A DNA stretch of 64,000 nt from DASUPK01 sp963744105 (GCA_963744105.1 CAVUSJ010000008.1:124001-188000); one strand, 5' to 3'. Numbered from the stretch's first letter, positions 24,499 to 32,636 are shown. Numbers and translations are program-made. The notes: generated from the sequence alone by a model not told the origin.

Positions 24499-25269
24499 TC
24501 ACTTTTCGATCGGCTCCGGAGGCTCCATGCCGTGGCGGCGCATGCCGGCCTCGATCTCCTCGATGACCGTGTCGATCACCGCCACCCGCGCGTAGCGCTT
24601 GGACTCCGCCGGGATCAGATGCCAGCGGGCGTGGGGCTCGATGCTCGTCCGGGCGGCCATGTCCTCGACGGCCTGCTTGTAGTCGCCCCGCTTCTCCCGG
24701 TTGCGCCAGTCCTCGTCCGTGAGCTTCCACTCCTTCAGCGGGTCCTTCTCTCGCCTCTTGAAGCGCTTCAGCTGTTCGTCGCCCGAAATGTGCATCCAGA
24801 ACTTGATCAGGATCATCCCCTCGTCGGCCAGCGTCCGCTCGAACGCGTTGATCTCGTCGTAGGCGCGCAGCCACTGCTCGCGGGTGGCGTAGCCCTCCAC
24901 TCGCTCGACCAGCACGCGCCCGTACCAGGAGCGGTCGAAGACCGCCATCCCTCCCCACCCGGGAAGCGAGGGCCAGAACCGCCTGAGGAAGTGATGGCGC
25001 TTCTCGTCGTGGGTCGGGGCGGCGAACTCCACAACGCGCACGTGGCGTGGATCGAGGTTGGCGACCAGCCTGCGGATGGCGCCTCCCTTGCCCGAGGCGT
25101 CCTCGCCCTCGAAGAGCACGCAGACGGGCGGCCCGAGTTCCCCGCTGCCGATCAGCCCGCCCAGCGTGAGCCGCAGCTGCGCGAGCCGGGTCCAGCCGCG
25201 CTCCAGGCCCTTGTCCTCCTCCTCGAGCGAGAGCTTCTTGGACAGGTCGAGGTCGTCGAGGACGCCCAT
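24499..25269 (-). CDS. Polyphosphate kinase 2 family (PPK2) / polyphosphate:nucleotide phosphotransferase
   Basis: A 256-residue PPK2 enzyme, which moves phosphate between polyphosphate and nucleoside mono- or diphosphates. Walker A is GEDASGKGG, the lid/Walker B segment is MAVFDRSWYGRVLVERVEG, and ILIKFWMHISGDEQLKRFKRREKDPLKEWKLTDEDW and HARWHLIPAESKRYARVAV are typical. The length fits one-domain PPK2. The first 40 residues contain the KLSLEEEDKGLERGWTRLAQLR leader. Its ATG overlaps the stop of the small membrane protein upstream (ATGA). Nucleotide class (ADP, AMP or GDP) cannot be read here. Confidence 0.93.
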   Translation of the reverse strand: MGVLDDLDLSKKLSLEEEDKGLERGWTRLAQLRLTLGGLIGSGELGPPVCVLFEGEDASGKGGAIRRLVANLDPRHVRVVEFAAPTHDEKRHHFLRRFWPSLPGWGGMAVFDRSWYGRVLVERVEGYATREQWLRAYDEINAFERTLADEGMILIKFWMHISGDEQLKRFKRREKDPLKEWKLTDEDWRNREKRGDYKQAVEDMAARTSIEPHARWHLIPAESKRYARVAVIDTVIEEIEAGMRRHGMEPPEPIEK

Positions 25270-25466
25270 CAGAAACCGGTCGGTGCCCTGCCGTTGTGTG
25301 TGGCGATCGCGAGCTGAAGGAGCCCGATCGCGGCCACGATCATCACGATCCCGAAGGCGATGATCCAGTTGCTGCGGGCACCGTGGCCGTACCAGCCGAC
25401 GAGGAATCCGATGGCGAGCAGCACTGCGTAGGGGCCGAGCGAGTCGGGCAGGGCGATGGCGACCAT
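25269..25466 (-). CDS. Small two-helix membrane protein upstream of PPK2
   Basis: A 65-residue protein that is almost all membrane: helix 1 LGPYAVLLAIGFLVGWYGHG and helix 2 NWIIAFGIVMIVAAIGLLQLAI. The stop overlaps the PPK2 ATG, so both are translated from one message. Its ATG 25466 lies 24 bp from the divergent MoxR start. Similar tiny proteins are frequent in actinobacteria; function unknown. Confidence 0.65.
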   Translation of the reverse strand: MVAIALPDSLGPYAVLLAIGFLVGWYGHGARSNWIIAFGIVMIVAAIGLLQLAIATHNGRAPTGF

Positions 25467-25477
25467 TGCGCGCTATC

Positions 25478-25483
25478 TATCAT
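25478..25483 (+). promoter_or_regulatory. -10 box, leaderless
   Basis: TATCAT ends 7 nt before ATG 25491 of the MoxR-type ATPase gene; it lies in the 24-bp divergent gap. Confidence 0.55.
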
Positions 25484-25490
25484 CCCCCAG

Positions 25491-26432
25491 ATGCCGGACT
25501 CCGAGCCCCAGTCAGTCGCCGAGGTACGCGAGGGACTCGGCCAGGTCGGATACCTGGCCGACGAAGCCGCCGCGCTCGTCTCCTTCCTCGCGCAGCGTCT
25601 CGGAAAGCCGGTCCTGGTGGAGGGACCCGCGGGTGTCGGCAAGACCGAGCTCGCCAAGGCGCTCTCCCGCTCGACCGGCCGCAGGCTGGTCAGGCTCCAG
25701 TGCTACGAGGGTCTCGACGAGGCCAAGGCGCTGTACGAGTGGAACTACCGCAAACAGCTCCTGCGGATCCAGGCCGAGGCGTCCGGCGAGGCGGAGGCCG
25801 CGGGCGAAGGCTCCTGGGCACGCACACGCGGGGACATCTTCTCCGAGGACTTCCTCTTCACGCGGCCGCTGCTCGAGGCGATCAGCGCCGAGGAGCCGGT
25901 CGTCCTGCTGATCGACGAGATCGACAAGACCGACCAGGAGTTCGAGGCGATGCTGCTCGAGGTCCTCTCGGACTTCCAGATCTCGATCCCGGAGCTCGGC
26001 GTGATCGAGGCGCGCACCCGACCGATCGTGGTGCTGACCTCGAACAACTCGCGCGAGCTGACCGAGGCGCTCAAGCGCCGCTGTCTCTACCTCTGGCTCG
26101 ACTATCCCTCGGTCGACCGCGAGCTCGAGATCGTCAGGCTGCACGCGCCCGAGCTCGACGAGGGCCTGGCTCGGCGCCTCGTCGAGATCGTCCACATGGT
26201 CCGCCAGCTCGACCTGAAGAAGCCGCCCTCGATCGCCGAGTCGATCGACTGGGCGCGAACCCTGCTGCTGATCGGCGCCGACGACATCGACCGCAAGACC
26301 TTCGAGCAATCGATGAGCATCCTGGTCAAGCACCGCTCCGACATCGACCTCGTCGCGGAGCGCGTTTCGGTGAAGCTCGAGGGCAACGGGGTAACCGGCG
26401 GCCTCACTCCGCCGGGCTCCTCCGGGAGCTGA
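25491..26432 (+). CDS. MoxR-family AAA+ ATPase
   Basis: A 313-residue AAA+ ATPase with Walker A GPAGVGKT (45-52), Walker B PVVLLIDEIDKTDQEFEAMLLEVLSD, sensor-1 VVLTSNNSRELTEALKRRC and the MoxR helix-2 insert region (WNYRKQLLRIQAE...EDFLFTRPLLEAI). This subtype (CoxD-like) partners with VWA proteins as a chaperone inserting metal or activating enzymes. It is followed 2 bp later by a VWA-CoxE gene, the classic pair. No CO-dehydrogenase genes are in the window, so the client is unknown. The leaderless -10 box fixes the start; a longer frame upstream overlaps the divergent gene. Confidence 0.9.
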   Translation: MPDSEPQSVAEVREGLGQVGYLADEAAALVSFLAQRLGKPVLVEGPAGVGKTELAKALSRSTGRRLVRLQCYEGLDEAKALYEWNYRKQLLRIQAEASGEAEAAGEGSWARTRGDIFSEDFLFTRPLLEAISAEEPVVLLIDEIDKTDQEFEAMLLEVLSDFQISIPELGVIEARTRPIVVLTSNNSRELTEALKRRCLYLWLDYPSVDRELEIVRLHAPELDEGLARRLVEIVHMVRQLDLKKPPSIAESIDWARTLLLIGADDIDRKTFEQSMSILVKHRSDIDLVAERVSVKLEGNGVTGGLTPPGSSGS

Positions 26433-26434
26433 GC

Positions 26435-27787
26435 GTGTCCTCGACGGCGGGCAGCCTGCTCGCCTTCTTCGAGGACCTGCGCTCTGAGGGCGTCGCCGTC
26501 GGCACCTCTGAGATCCTCGACGCATTCGCCGCGCTCGACGAGGTGAGCTGGACCGACCAGCGCGACTTTCGGGAATCCCTCGCGGCCACGATCGCCAAGT
26601 CGCAGGAGGACCGCCGCATCTTCGAGCTGCTCTTCGACCGCCACTTCTTCCGGGCCGCCGAGACCGAGGCGCTCGAGCAGGGCATCGAGGACGAGCGCTT
26701 CGAGGGGGCCGGGGACCGGATCGACCTGGACGAGCTGCGAGAGGCGATCCGCCGCGCGATCTTCGAGGGCAACGACGGCGAGATGCGTGACCTTGCCCGG
26801 CTCGCGATGACGGCCTTCGGCCGCCAGGGTGAGCGCAGCGGAGTCATCGGCGTGGATGTGCAGCGGATCCGCCGGGCCCTCGACCTCCAGGCGGGCGGGC
26901 GGCGGAACAACGAGGACGCCCCGGCGCTCGACCCCGACAACATCCGCCAGTTCGAGCGCTACCTGCGCCGCGAGCTCGAGCGCGCCACCATCGAGCGGAC
27001 CGGCAAGCTGCCCCCCTCGCGCCCGCTCGCCGAGCTCGACCGCACCCTGCCGACCAGCCCGGCGCAGGATCTGACCGCCGTCCACCGCGCCGTCGCGCAG
27101 CTGAAGCGCCGGATTGCGACGCTCGGCCATGAGCAGCGCGGGCGCAGCCGTGGCCGCCATGTCGATGTCCGCCGGACGATGCGGGCCTCGCTCGAGACCG
27201 GCGGCGTCCCGCTCAACCTCCGCTACCGGCCGAAGCGGCCGCGGCGACCGGAGATCTACGTGCTCTGCGACGTCTCGACCTCGGTGTCGAGCGCGAGCGT
27301 CTTCTTCCTCTCGGTCCTGCACGCCCTGCACGACTCGTTCCGCAAGCTGCGCAGCTTCGTCTTCATCGAGCGGATCTCGGAGGTCACCGACATCTTCGAG
27401 CACGAGCGCGACTTCCGGAAGATCTCGGAGAGCATCTCCTCCGAGGGCGGCGTCGCCGATGTCTCGGGCTACACGGACTACGGGCGCGTCTGGCTCGAGT
27501 TCGGCGAGGAGATCGCGGAGGACCTCGGACCGCGCTCGACCGTGATCGTCCTCGGCGACGCGCGGACCAACGGCCGCGAGCCTCACGCCGCCACCTTCGG
27601 TGCGATCGCGGAGCACGCTGGACGCACCTTCTGGCTCAACCCGGAGCCCAAGCTCTACTGGAACTACGGGGACTCGGTGATGGCCGCCTACGAGCCCTAC
27701 TGCGACGGAGCCTTCGAGTGCTGGACGACGAAGCACCTCGAGAACTTCGTCAACACGCTCGCCGGAGCGGCCCGCACAGCGGACTGA
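26435..27787 (+). CDS. VWA domain protein, CoxE-like
   Basis: A 450-residue partner of the upstream MoxR ATPase. The first 200 residues are helical and charged (FFEDLRSEGVAVGTSEILDAFAAL is the typical CoxE start); the last 190 form a von Willebrand A domain with MIDAS DVSTSVS (about 279-285), SGYTDYGRVW and VIVLGDARTNGR, all metal-site positions being present. GRHVDVRRTMRASLETGGVPLNLRYR before the VWA part is family-typical. Start GTG 26435 lies 2 bp after the ATPase stop. Role: MoxR-VWA chaperone pair, client not identifiable. Confidence 0.88.
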   Translation: MSSTAGSLLAFFEDLRSEGVAVGTSEILDAFAALDEVSWTDQRDFRESLAATIAKSQEDRRIFELLFDRHFFRAAETEALEQGIEDERFEGAGDRIDLDELREAIRRAIFEGNDGEMRDLARLAMTAFGRQGERSGVIGVDVQRIRRALDLQAGGRRNNEDAPALDPDNIRQFERYLRRELERATIERTGKLPPSRPLAELDRTLPTSPAQDLTAVHRAVAQLKRRIATLGHEQRGRSRGRHVDVRRTMRASLETGGVPLNLRYRPKRPRRPEIYVLCDVSTSVSSASVFFLSVLHALHDSFRKLRSFVFIERISEVTDIFEHERDFRKISESISSEGGVADVSGYTDYGRVWLEFGEEIAEDLGPRSTVIVLGDARTNGREPHAATFGAIAEHAGRTFWLNPEPKLYWNYGDSVMAAYEPYCDGAFECWTTKHLENFVNTLAGAARTAD

Positions 27788-27797
27788 GCCCGTGCGC

Positions 27798-27803
27798 TAG
27801 GTT
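27798..27803 (+). promoter_or_regulatory. -10 box for the F420-reductase-like gene
   Basis: TAGGTT just after the VWA gene. A transcript would have a leader of about 32 nt containing GAGGAGGCGGAG directly before ATG 27842, a normal leadered gene. Confidence 0.4.
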
Positions 27804-27841
27804 GTTGTGCAGGCAACTATCCCCCTGGCGAGGAGGCGGAG

Positions 27842-28393
27842 ATGAAGATTGCTGTGGTGGGCAAGGGAAACGTCGGCGGAGGCCTGGCCGACCTGTGGGA
27901 GAAGGCCGGGCACGACGTCACCAGAATCGGCAGCGAGGGTGGCGACGTCTCGGAGGCGGAGGCCGTTCTGATCGCCGTTCCCGGCAGAGCGGTCGCTGAG
28001 GCGCTCGACGGCGTGCAGGGCATCGAGGGAAAGGTCGTGATCGACGCGACCAACCTGATCGGCACCGACCCGCCGGGCGGCTTCGCCTCGAATGCCGAGT
28101 TCATCAAGTCCCGGACCAACGGGCCGACCTCGAAGAGCTTCAACGTCAACTTCGCGAACATCTACGACCGGATCGGGGAGACGAGCAAGCCGCCGGGGAA
28201 CTTCTGGTGCGGGGATGAGGAGGCCCGCGAGGTCACCGACCAGCTCAACCGCGACGCAGGCTTTGACCCGATCCACGCCGGCGGGCTGGAGAACGCCGCG
28301 CAGCAGGAGGGCATCCTCCCCTTCATCTTCGCGATCAACCAGGCCGGGATGGGACCGTACTTCTACCGAGCGGCGCCGCCCGGGGAGCTCTGA
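27842..28393 (+). CDS. NADPH-dependent F420 reductase-like protein
   Basis: A 183-residue Rossmann protein. It starts MKIAVVGKGNVGGGLADLWEKAGHDVTRIG, the dinucleotide loop of F420H2:NADP oxidoreductases and related NAD(P)-binding proteins, followed by EAEAVLIAVPGRAVAEAL, KVVIDATNLIG, SFNVNFANIYDRI and a C-terminal QAGMGPYFYR. Full F420 reductases are about 210-230 residues, so it may be a divergent family member acting on another substrate. It stands alone with a strong ribosome site (GAGGAGGCGGAG). It converges on the CYTH gene across a short hairpin. Confidence 0.78.
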   Translation: MKIAVVGKGNVGGGLADLWEKAGHDVTRIGSEGGDVSEAEAVLIAVPGRAVAEALDGVQGIEGKVVIDATNLIGTDPPGGFASNAEFIKSRTNGPTSKSFNVNFANIYDRIGETSKPPGNFWCGDEEAREVTDQLNRDAGFDPIHAGGLENAAQQEGILPFIFAINQAGMGPYFYRAAPPGEL

Positions 28394-28407
28394 GTGCCGG
28401 AACAGCA

Positions 28408-28428
28408 GACTCGTTCGGTGCCCGAGTC
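28408..28428. terminator. Short hairpin between convergent genes
   Basis: GACTCG (28408-28413) and CGAGTC (28423-28428) enclose a 9-nt loop in the 43-bp gap between the F420-reductase-like and CYTH genes. There is no clear T-run on either side. Confidence 0.35.
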
Positions 28429-28436
28429 GACCTGAC

Positions 28437-28889
28437 CTAGGGCGGGCCCTCGCTGGCGAGCGTCTCGTTGAGATAGCGGGGGTCGCCGGTCACCTCCTCG
28501 CCGATCCAATCCGGTGGATCGAACGCGTTGGCCTCATCCTCCGAGGAGAACTCGATCTCGGCGACGCGCAGGCCCTCCAGGTCGCCCTCGTAGACGTCGA
28601 GCTCGATCTTCAGCTCGCCGTGCGGGACCACGTGCCGGCGCTTGCGGAGCCGCCGGCCCTCGGTCAGCTCCCAGAGCTCGTCGAAGCTCGCGCGGTCGAG
28701 CTCGACCTCCGCCTCCTCCCGCGAGAGGCCCGAGCCGCGCTTCGCCGTGAGCACGAGCTTCTCCCCCTTGCGGCGGACCCGGACCTCGCCCTCGGACCCG
28801 ATCGCCAGGTATCCCTGCTCGATCTCGTCGGATTCGGCGCCGTCCAGGTCGGGGGGCTCGCCCACCAGGAACTTGCGCTCGACCTCCAT
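28437..28889 (-). CDS. CYTH domain protein (triphosphate tunnel family)
   Basis: A 150-residue CYTH protein. It opens with the diagnostic EVERKFLV (ExExK) and continues IEQGYLAI, EVRVRRKGEKLVLTAKRGSG, RRLRKRRHVVPHGELKIELDVYEGDLEGLRVAEIEFSSEDEANAF and DPRYLNETLA, the ordered charged strands of the triphosphate tunnel. Bacterial members are inorganic triphosphatases or thiamine-triphosphatase/CyaB relatives. It is divergent from the TPP-riboswitch thiamine transporter, which makes a thiamine-triphosphatase role worth testing (inference from position only). The leaderless -10 box fixes ATG 28889. Confidence 0.9.
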   Translation of the reverse strand: MEVERKFLVGEPPDLDGAESDEIEQGYLAIGSEGEVRVRRKGEKLVLTAKRGSGLSREEAEVELDRASFDELWELTEGRRLRKRRHVVPHGELKIELDVYEGDLEGLRVAEIEFSSEDEANAFDPPDWIGEEVTGDPRYLNETLASEGPP

Positions 28890-28895
28890 GCCGAC

Positions 28896-28901
28896 ACCGT
28901 A
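28896..28901 (-). promoter_or_regulatory. -10 box, leaderless, for the CYTH gene
   Basis: On the minus strand TACGGT ends 6 nt before ATG 28889. Its first two bases (TA) are shared with the opposite-strand -10 box at 28900. Confidence 0.55.
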
Positions 28902-28905
28902 GACT
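28900..28905 (+). promoter_or_regulatory. -10 box for the riboswitch-controlled transporter operon
   Basis: TAGACT would start transcription near 28912, just ahead of the TPP aptamer. It overlaps the CYTH -10 box: together they read ACCGTAGACT, a two-way promoter core. Confidence 0.5.
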
Positions 28906-28919
28906 GGGCGTCCACCCGA

Positions 28920-29010
28920 CAGGGGGGCTCGCGGGAAGTGCGGGCTGAGATAGCGGTAACGACTCCTCCGCTGACCCTTTGAACCTGTGCGGTAATGCGC
29001 GCGGAGGGAG
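28920..29010 (+). promoter_or_regulatory. TPP riboswitch (THI element)
   Basis: All conserved thi-box segments are present in order: CTGAGA (28945-28950), a variable stem AGCGG/CCGCT (28952-28956/28968-28972), ACCCTTTGAACCTG (28974-28987), GGTAATGC (28991-28998) and a GCG-GAGGGAG end. The ribosome site GGAGGGAG (29003-29010) is itself the 3' end of the aptamer, 1 nt before the start codon, so TPP binding should hide it in stem P1 and block translation without a separate expression platform. Controls the thiamine-precursor ABC transporter downstream. Confidence 0.95.
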
Positions 29011-29011
29011 C

Positions 29012-29812
29012 ATGCTGACGAGAGTTCGCGAAGGCACCCCGAACGCGGCCGGCGAGGGCCGTCCCGTCCAGGTGAGCGAGCTCGCCCACTCCTTCGGCGA
29101 CCTGCGCGTGATCGGGCGGATCGACCTCGAGGTTGCGCCGGGCGAGGTGGTCGGGATCGTGGGCCCGTCCGGGTGCGGCAAGACGACCCTGCTCGAGCTG
29201 CTCGCGGGCCTGAGGTCGCCCGACGCGGGAGGGATCTCGGTCGGCGGCCGCTCCGATCCATCCGAGCGCCTCGAGGGCTGCGCGTACATGCCCCAGCGCG
29301 ACCTGCTCCTCCCCTGGCTCTCCGCGGTGGACAATGCCGCGCTCGCGCTGCGGATCGCGGGCGCCTCCAAGGCCACCTCACGGACGGAGGCGGGCGGCCA
29401 CTTCGAGCGCCTCGGGCTCTCCGGGTTCGAGCGGTCCCGGCCCGGAGAGCTCTCCGGAGGGATGCGCCAGCGCGTTGCCTTCCTCCGCACGCTGATGGCG
29501 GGGCGACCCGTCCTGCTGCTCGACGAGCCGTTCGCGTCGCTCGACGCGATCACGCGCGCGGAGATGCAGTCCTGGCTGGCGGGCGTCCTCGGCTCCGATT
29601 TCCACACCGTCGTCCTCGTCACCCACGACGTCGAGGAGGCCCTCTATCTCTCGGACCGCGTGCTGGTCCTGACCCCGCGGCCGGCGACGGTGGCGGACCG
29701 AATCGAGATCGAGGCTCCGCGCGCCGCCGACCGCGCGGCGGCGGTCACCTCGCCGGAATTTGCGGAGCTCAAGGAGCGAGCGCTGCGAAGCCTCGCGGGG
29801 GCCGCGCGGTGA
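29012..29812 (+). CDS. thiZ: Thiamine-precursor ABC transporter ATPase (ThiZ/SsuB-type)
   Basis: A 266-residue ATPase of the nitrate/sulfonate/taurine-type importers: Walker A GPSGCGKT, Q-loop YMPQRDLLLPWLSAVDN, signature LSGGMRQRVAFLRTL, Walker B VLLLDEPFASLD and VTHDVEEALYLSDRVLVL. ATG 29012 directly follows the riboswitch ribosome site. It forms an operon with a permease and a THI5-like binding protein, each joined by a GTGA overlap. Because of the TPP riboswitch the substrate is most likely a pyrimidine precursor of thiamine (ThiXYZ system). The symbol is by role. Confidence 0.88.
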   Translation: MLTRVREGTPNAAGEGRPVQVSELAHSFGDLRVIGRIDLEVAPGEVVGIVGPSGCGKTTLLELLAGLRSPDAGGISVGGRSDPSERLEGCAYMPQRDLLLPWLSAVDNAALALRIAGASKATSRTEAGGHFERLGLSGFERSRPGELSGGMRQRVAFLRTLMAGRPVLLLDEPFASLDAITRAEMQSWLAGVLGSDFHTVVLVTHDVEEALYLSDRVLVLTPRPATVADRIEIEAPRAADRAAAVTSPEFAELKERALRSLAGAAR

Positions 29813-30591
29813 CCCGGGCCTGGAGATACCTGGCGCCGGCCGCGGTGATCCTGGTCCTGCTGGGCGCCTGGGAGCTCGCGGCGCAGTGGGACTGGATCTC
29901 GAACGCGCTCAACATCCAGGACTTCCTCGTCCCGGCGCCGAGCGACATCGCCACCTCGCTCTGGAACGACCGGTCGCTGCTGGCCGACGACTTCTGGGTC
30001 ACGCTGCGCGAGGTGCTGCTCGGCTTCCTCTGCGCCCTCGCCGCCGGGCTCGCGTTCGCGGTGATCCTGCATCTCTCCGACACCCTGCGCCGCGCCTTCT
30101 ATCCGCTGCTGGTCGCCTCGCAGACGATCCCGCCCGTCGCGATCGCGCCCATCCTGATCGTCTGGTTCGGCTTCGGGCTCGGCCCGAAGGTCCTCCTGAT
30201 CGCGCTGGTCTGCTTCTTCCCGGTCACCGTCAACACCCTCGACGGCCTTCGCTCGGTCGATCCGCAGCTGATCACGATGATGCGGACCCTCGGCGCCAGC
30301 CGGCGGCAGATCCTCACCCGGGTCGAGCTCCCCTCCGCGCTGCCCTTCTTCTTCAGCGGCACGAAGGTCGCGATCGCCGTCGCCGTGATCGGCGCCGTCT
30401 TCGCCGAATGGGCGGGAGCGGGGTCCGGTCTCGGGCATCAGATCCTGATCGCCTCCAGCAACCTGCTCACCGCCCGGATGTTCGCCGCAATCACGCTGCT
30501 CTCGGTGATGGCGATCGTCCTCTTCGCGCTCGTCTCGCTGATCGAGCGCCGGGTGGTCACCTGGGACAGCCGAGGGGTGACGCGGACGTGA
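29809..30591 (+). CDS. thiX: Thiamine-precursor ABC transporter permease (ThiX/SsuC-type)
   Basis: A 260-residue permease with six hydrophobic segments and the cytoplasmic EAA loop LRSVDPQLITMMRTLGASRRQILTRVELPSALPFFFSG of the BPD_transp_1 family. The first helix APAAVILVLLGAWELAAQW and DFLVPAPSDIATSLW are usual for SsuC/ThiX homologues. Start GTG 29809 overlaps the ATPase stop; its own stop overlaps the binding-protein start. Acts in the membrane with the neighbouring ATPase. Confidence 0.88.
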   Translation: MTRAWRYLAPAAVILVLLGAWELAAQWDWISNALNIQDFLVPAPSDIATSLWNDRSLLADDFWVTLREVLLGFLCALAAGLAFAVILHLSDTLRRAFYPLLVASQTIPPVAIAPILIVWFGFGLGPKVLLIALVCFFPVTVNTLDGLRSVDPQLITMMRTLGASRRQILTRVELPSALPFFFSGTKVAIAVAVIGAVFAEWAGAGSGLGHQILIASSNLLTARMFAAITLLSVMAIVLFALVSLIERRVVTWDSRGVTRT

Positions 30592-31601
30592 GGGGACCGA
30601 TTCGCCTGGCCGTCCTGGTGGCGGTGGCGACCGCGCTCGGCCTCGCCGCCTGCGGCGGAGGGAACGAGCCGTCGAAGGGCTCGCCGTCGAACCCGGAGCC
30701 GTTCACGCTCGAGCTCGACTGGTACGCCAACCCCGACCACTCCGGGATCTACAGCGCTCTCGACCGTGGGTTCTTCAAGGCCGAGGGCCTGGACGTCAGG
30801 CCGCAGGTTCCCTCGGACCCCTCGGCGCCGATCAAGGAGGTGGCCGCGGGGCGGGTCGACCTGGCCGTCTCCTACGAGCCCGAGGTGCTGCTCGCCCAGG
30901 ACAAGGGCCTGGACGTGCAGGCGGTTGCGGCCATCGTGGACAAGCCGCTGACCTCGCTCATCTCCCTGCCGAGCGCCGGCATCACCGGGGGCGCGAGCCT
31001 CCAGGGAAAGACGGTCGGGACCGCGGGCATCCCGTACCAGACCGACTACCTCGAGACGATCCTGCAGACGGCCGGGCTTCCGTCCTCGGCCGCGAAGGAG
31101 GAGGACGTCGGGCTCAACCTGCTTCCGACCCTGATCGGCGGCAGGGTCGACGCGATCCTCGGAGGGTTCCGGAACATCGAGGGCGTCGACCTCCAGCAGC
31201 GAGGCCTCAACCCGCGCATCGTCCCTGTCGACCAGCTCGGGGTGCCGACCTACGACGAGCTGGTCCTCGTCGCCCGGCGCACCACCGTGGAACAGCACCC
31301 CGAAGCCATCCGGAGCTTCATCGCCGGGCTGGCGCGGGGAACCGCCTACGCGATCGCTCATCCCCAGGAGGCCGCCGATGCCGTGCTCACGGCGGGCAAG
31401 GGACTGGATCCGATGCAGACCCGGGCCGAGGTCGACGCCACCCTGCCCCTGCTGGCCGGGTCGCCGGGCCATCCGTACGGGTTCATGGACCCCACCCAGT
31501 GGCGGGAGTACGCCGGGTGGATGGCCGAGCGCAACCTGATCTCGTCCGCGCCGCGGACGAGCGACGTGCTCACCAACCAGCTGCTGCCCCGGGGCGGCTA
31601 G
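30588..31601 (+). CDS. thiY: Thiamine-precursor ABC transporter substrate-binding lipoprotein (NMT1/THI5-like)
   Basis: A 337-residue lipoprotein with signal peptide and lipobox at Cys22 (LAAC-GGGN). The mature part starts FTLELDWYANPDHSGIYSALDRGFFKAEGLDV, the hallmark of NMT1/THI5-like pyrimidine-binding proteins, then DLAVSYEPEVLLAQDKG, TVGTAGIPYQTDYLETIL and AILGGFRNIEGVDL. Under TPP control it probably binds N-formyl-4-amino-5-aminomethyl-2-methylpyrimidine or HMP. Its stop interlocks with the convergent LLM oxidoreductase gene (CTAG). Confidence 0.9.
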   Translation: MRGPIRLAVLVAVATALGLAACGGGNEPSKGSPSNPEPFTLELDWYANPDHSGIYSALDRGFFKAEGLDVRPQVPSDPSAPIKEVAAGRVDLAVSYEPEVLLAQDKGLDVQAVAAIVDKPLTSLISLPSAGITGGASLQGKTVGTAGIPYQTDYLETILQTAGLPSSAAKEEDVGLNLLPTLIGGRVDAILGGFRNIEGVDLQQRGLNPRIVPVDQLGVPTYDELVLVARRTTVEQHPEAIRSFIAGLARGTAYAIAHPQEAADAVLTAGKGLDPMQTRAEVDATLPLLAGSPGHPYGFMDPTQWREYAGWMAERNLISSAPRTSDVLTNQLLPRGG

Positions 31602-32587
31602 CTCGCCGTCTGCTTGGTGAGCGCCGGCAGCACCTGCGATCCGTAGACCTCGATGGCCCGGTGCGGATCGGCGCCGGAGACGTTCATCAGCGCCATCGTG
31701 GTGGCGCCGAGCTTCTCGGCGTCGCGGATGCGGTCGGCGTGCACCTCCGGGTCCGACGAGATGATCAGGGCCTCCTTCAGGTCATCGTCGGAGACTTGCC
31801 GCTCGCCGTTCTCGAACATCCTCTGAGGGTGGTGCCAGTCGTCCGTGTAGTGATCGTCGGGCTGGGCGCCCTTCCAGACGCGGGCCCCCTCCAGCGCCGC
31901 CTCGTCGTCCTCGGCCCAGGAGAACTGCGCCTGCAGGACGATCTCGCCCGGCTCCCTGCCGGCGTCGTCACAGGCGCTCTTGTAGGCGTCGATGATGTCC
32001 GGCGCCTGCTCGGGATCGGCCAGCGTCCAGAGGCCGTCGCCCCAGCGGGCGGCGACGCCCGCCGCCTTCGGGCCGAAGGCCGAGACATAGATCGGGGGGC
32101 GGCGGTTCGGGCGGGTGTGAAGTACCGCCTCATCGGTCTCGAAATGGCGCCCCTCATAGGAGAGGCGCTCACCGTCGAAGAGGCGCCGGATGATCTCCAG
32201 TCCCTCCTCCATACGCTCGACCTGCTCTGACGCCGATGGCCAGATCGCGGCGAGTGGAGACTCATTCAGTGACTCGCCCGAACCAATGCCGATGAACGGG
32301 CGTCCCGGGAACAGTCGCTCCAGGGTCGCCCAGGCCTGCGCGATCAATACGGGGTGATGACGAGGCCCGGGCGGTGTCACCGCTGTTCCGATGGCGAGGC
32401 CGTCCGTGGCCTGTCCTGCGGCTCCCAGCCAGACCCAGGCGTGCCCGGACTCTCCGGGCTCCCACCAGGGCTGGAGGTGATCGCTGCAGGCGACACCCTC
32501 GAACCCGGCGCGCTCCGCCTCGATCGCCTGTGAGAGCAGGTCCTCGGGAGGAAACTGCTCGTGAGCCGCTCCGTAGAAGTGGCGCAT
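31598..32587 (-). CDS. LLM-class F420-dependent oxidoreductase (G6PDH-like subfamily)
   Basis: A 329-residue TIM-barrel oxidoreductase. EDLLSQAIEAERAGFEGVACSDHLQPW, then HAWVWLGAAGQATDGLAIGTAVTPPGPRHHPVLIAQAWATLERLFPGR and FIGIGSGESLNE, are the signature of the F420-dependent glucose-6-phosphate-dehydrogenase-like subfamily, rather than FMN luciferases. The cofactor prediction is strong; the substrate is not (members include Fgd1, hydroxymycolate and sugar or alcohol dehydrogenases). It lies between the thiamine transporter and AlkA-like gene and looks monocistronic. With the reductase-like protein at 27.8 kb it suggests the host makes F420. Confidence 0.88.
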   Translation of the reverse strand: MRHFYGAAHEQFPPEDLLSQAIEAERAGFEGVACSDHLQPWWEPGESGHAWVWLGAAGQATDGLAIGTAVTPPGPRHHPVLIAQAWATLERLFPGRPFIGIGSGESLNESPLAAIWPSASEQVERMEEGLEIIRRLFDGERLSYEGRHFETDEAVLHTRPNRRPPIYVSAFGPKAAGVAARWGDGLWTLADPEQAPDIIDAYKSACDDAGREPGEIVLQAQFSWAEDDEAALEGARVWKGAQPDDHYTDDWHHPQRMFENGERQVSDDDLKEALIISSDPEVHADRIRDAEKLGATTMALMNVSGADPHRAIEVYGSQVLPALTKQTAS

Positions 32588-32636
32588 GGTCTTCGGGTAC
32601 CCGCGAGGCCGCCACGCCTAACGCGCCGGTGGCGCT

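Noticed and set aside
26102..27736. 544-codon minus-strand frame opposite the VWA gene
   Set aside because: Antisense to conserved VWA/MIDAS sequence; composition typical of shadow frames.
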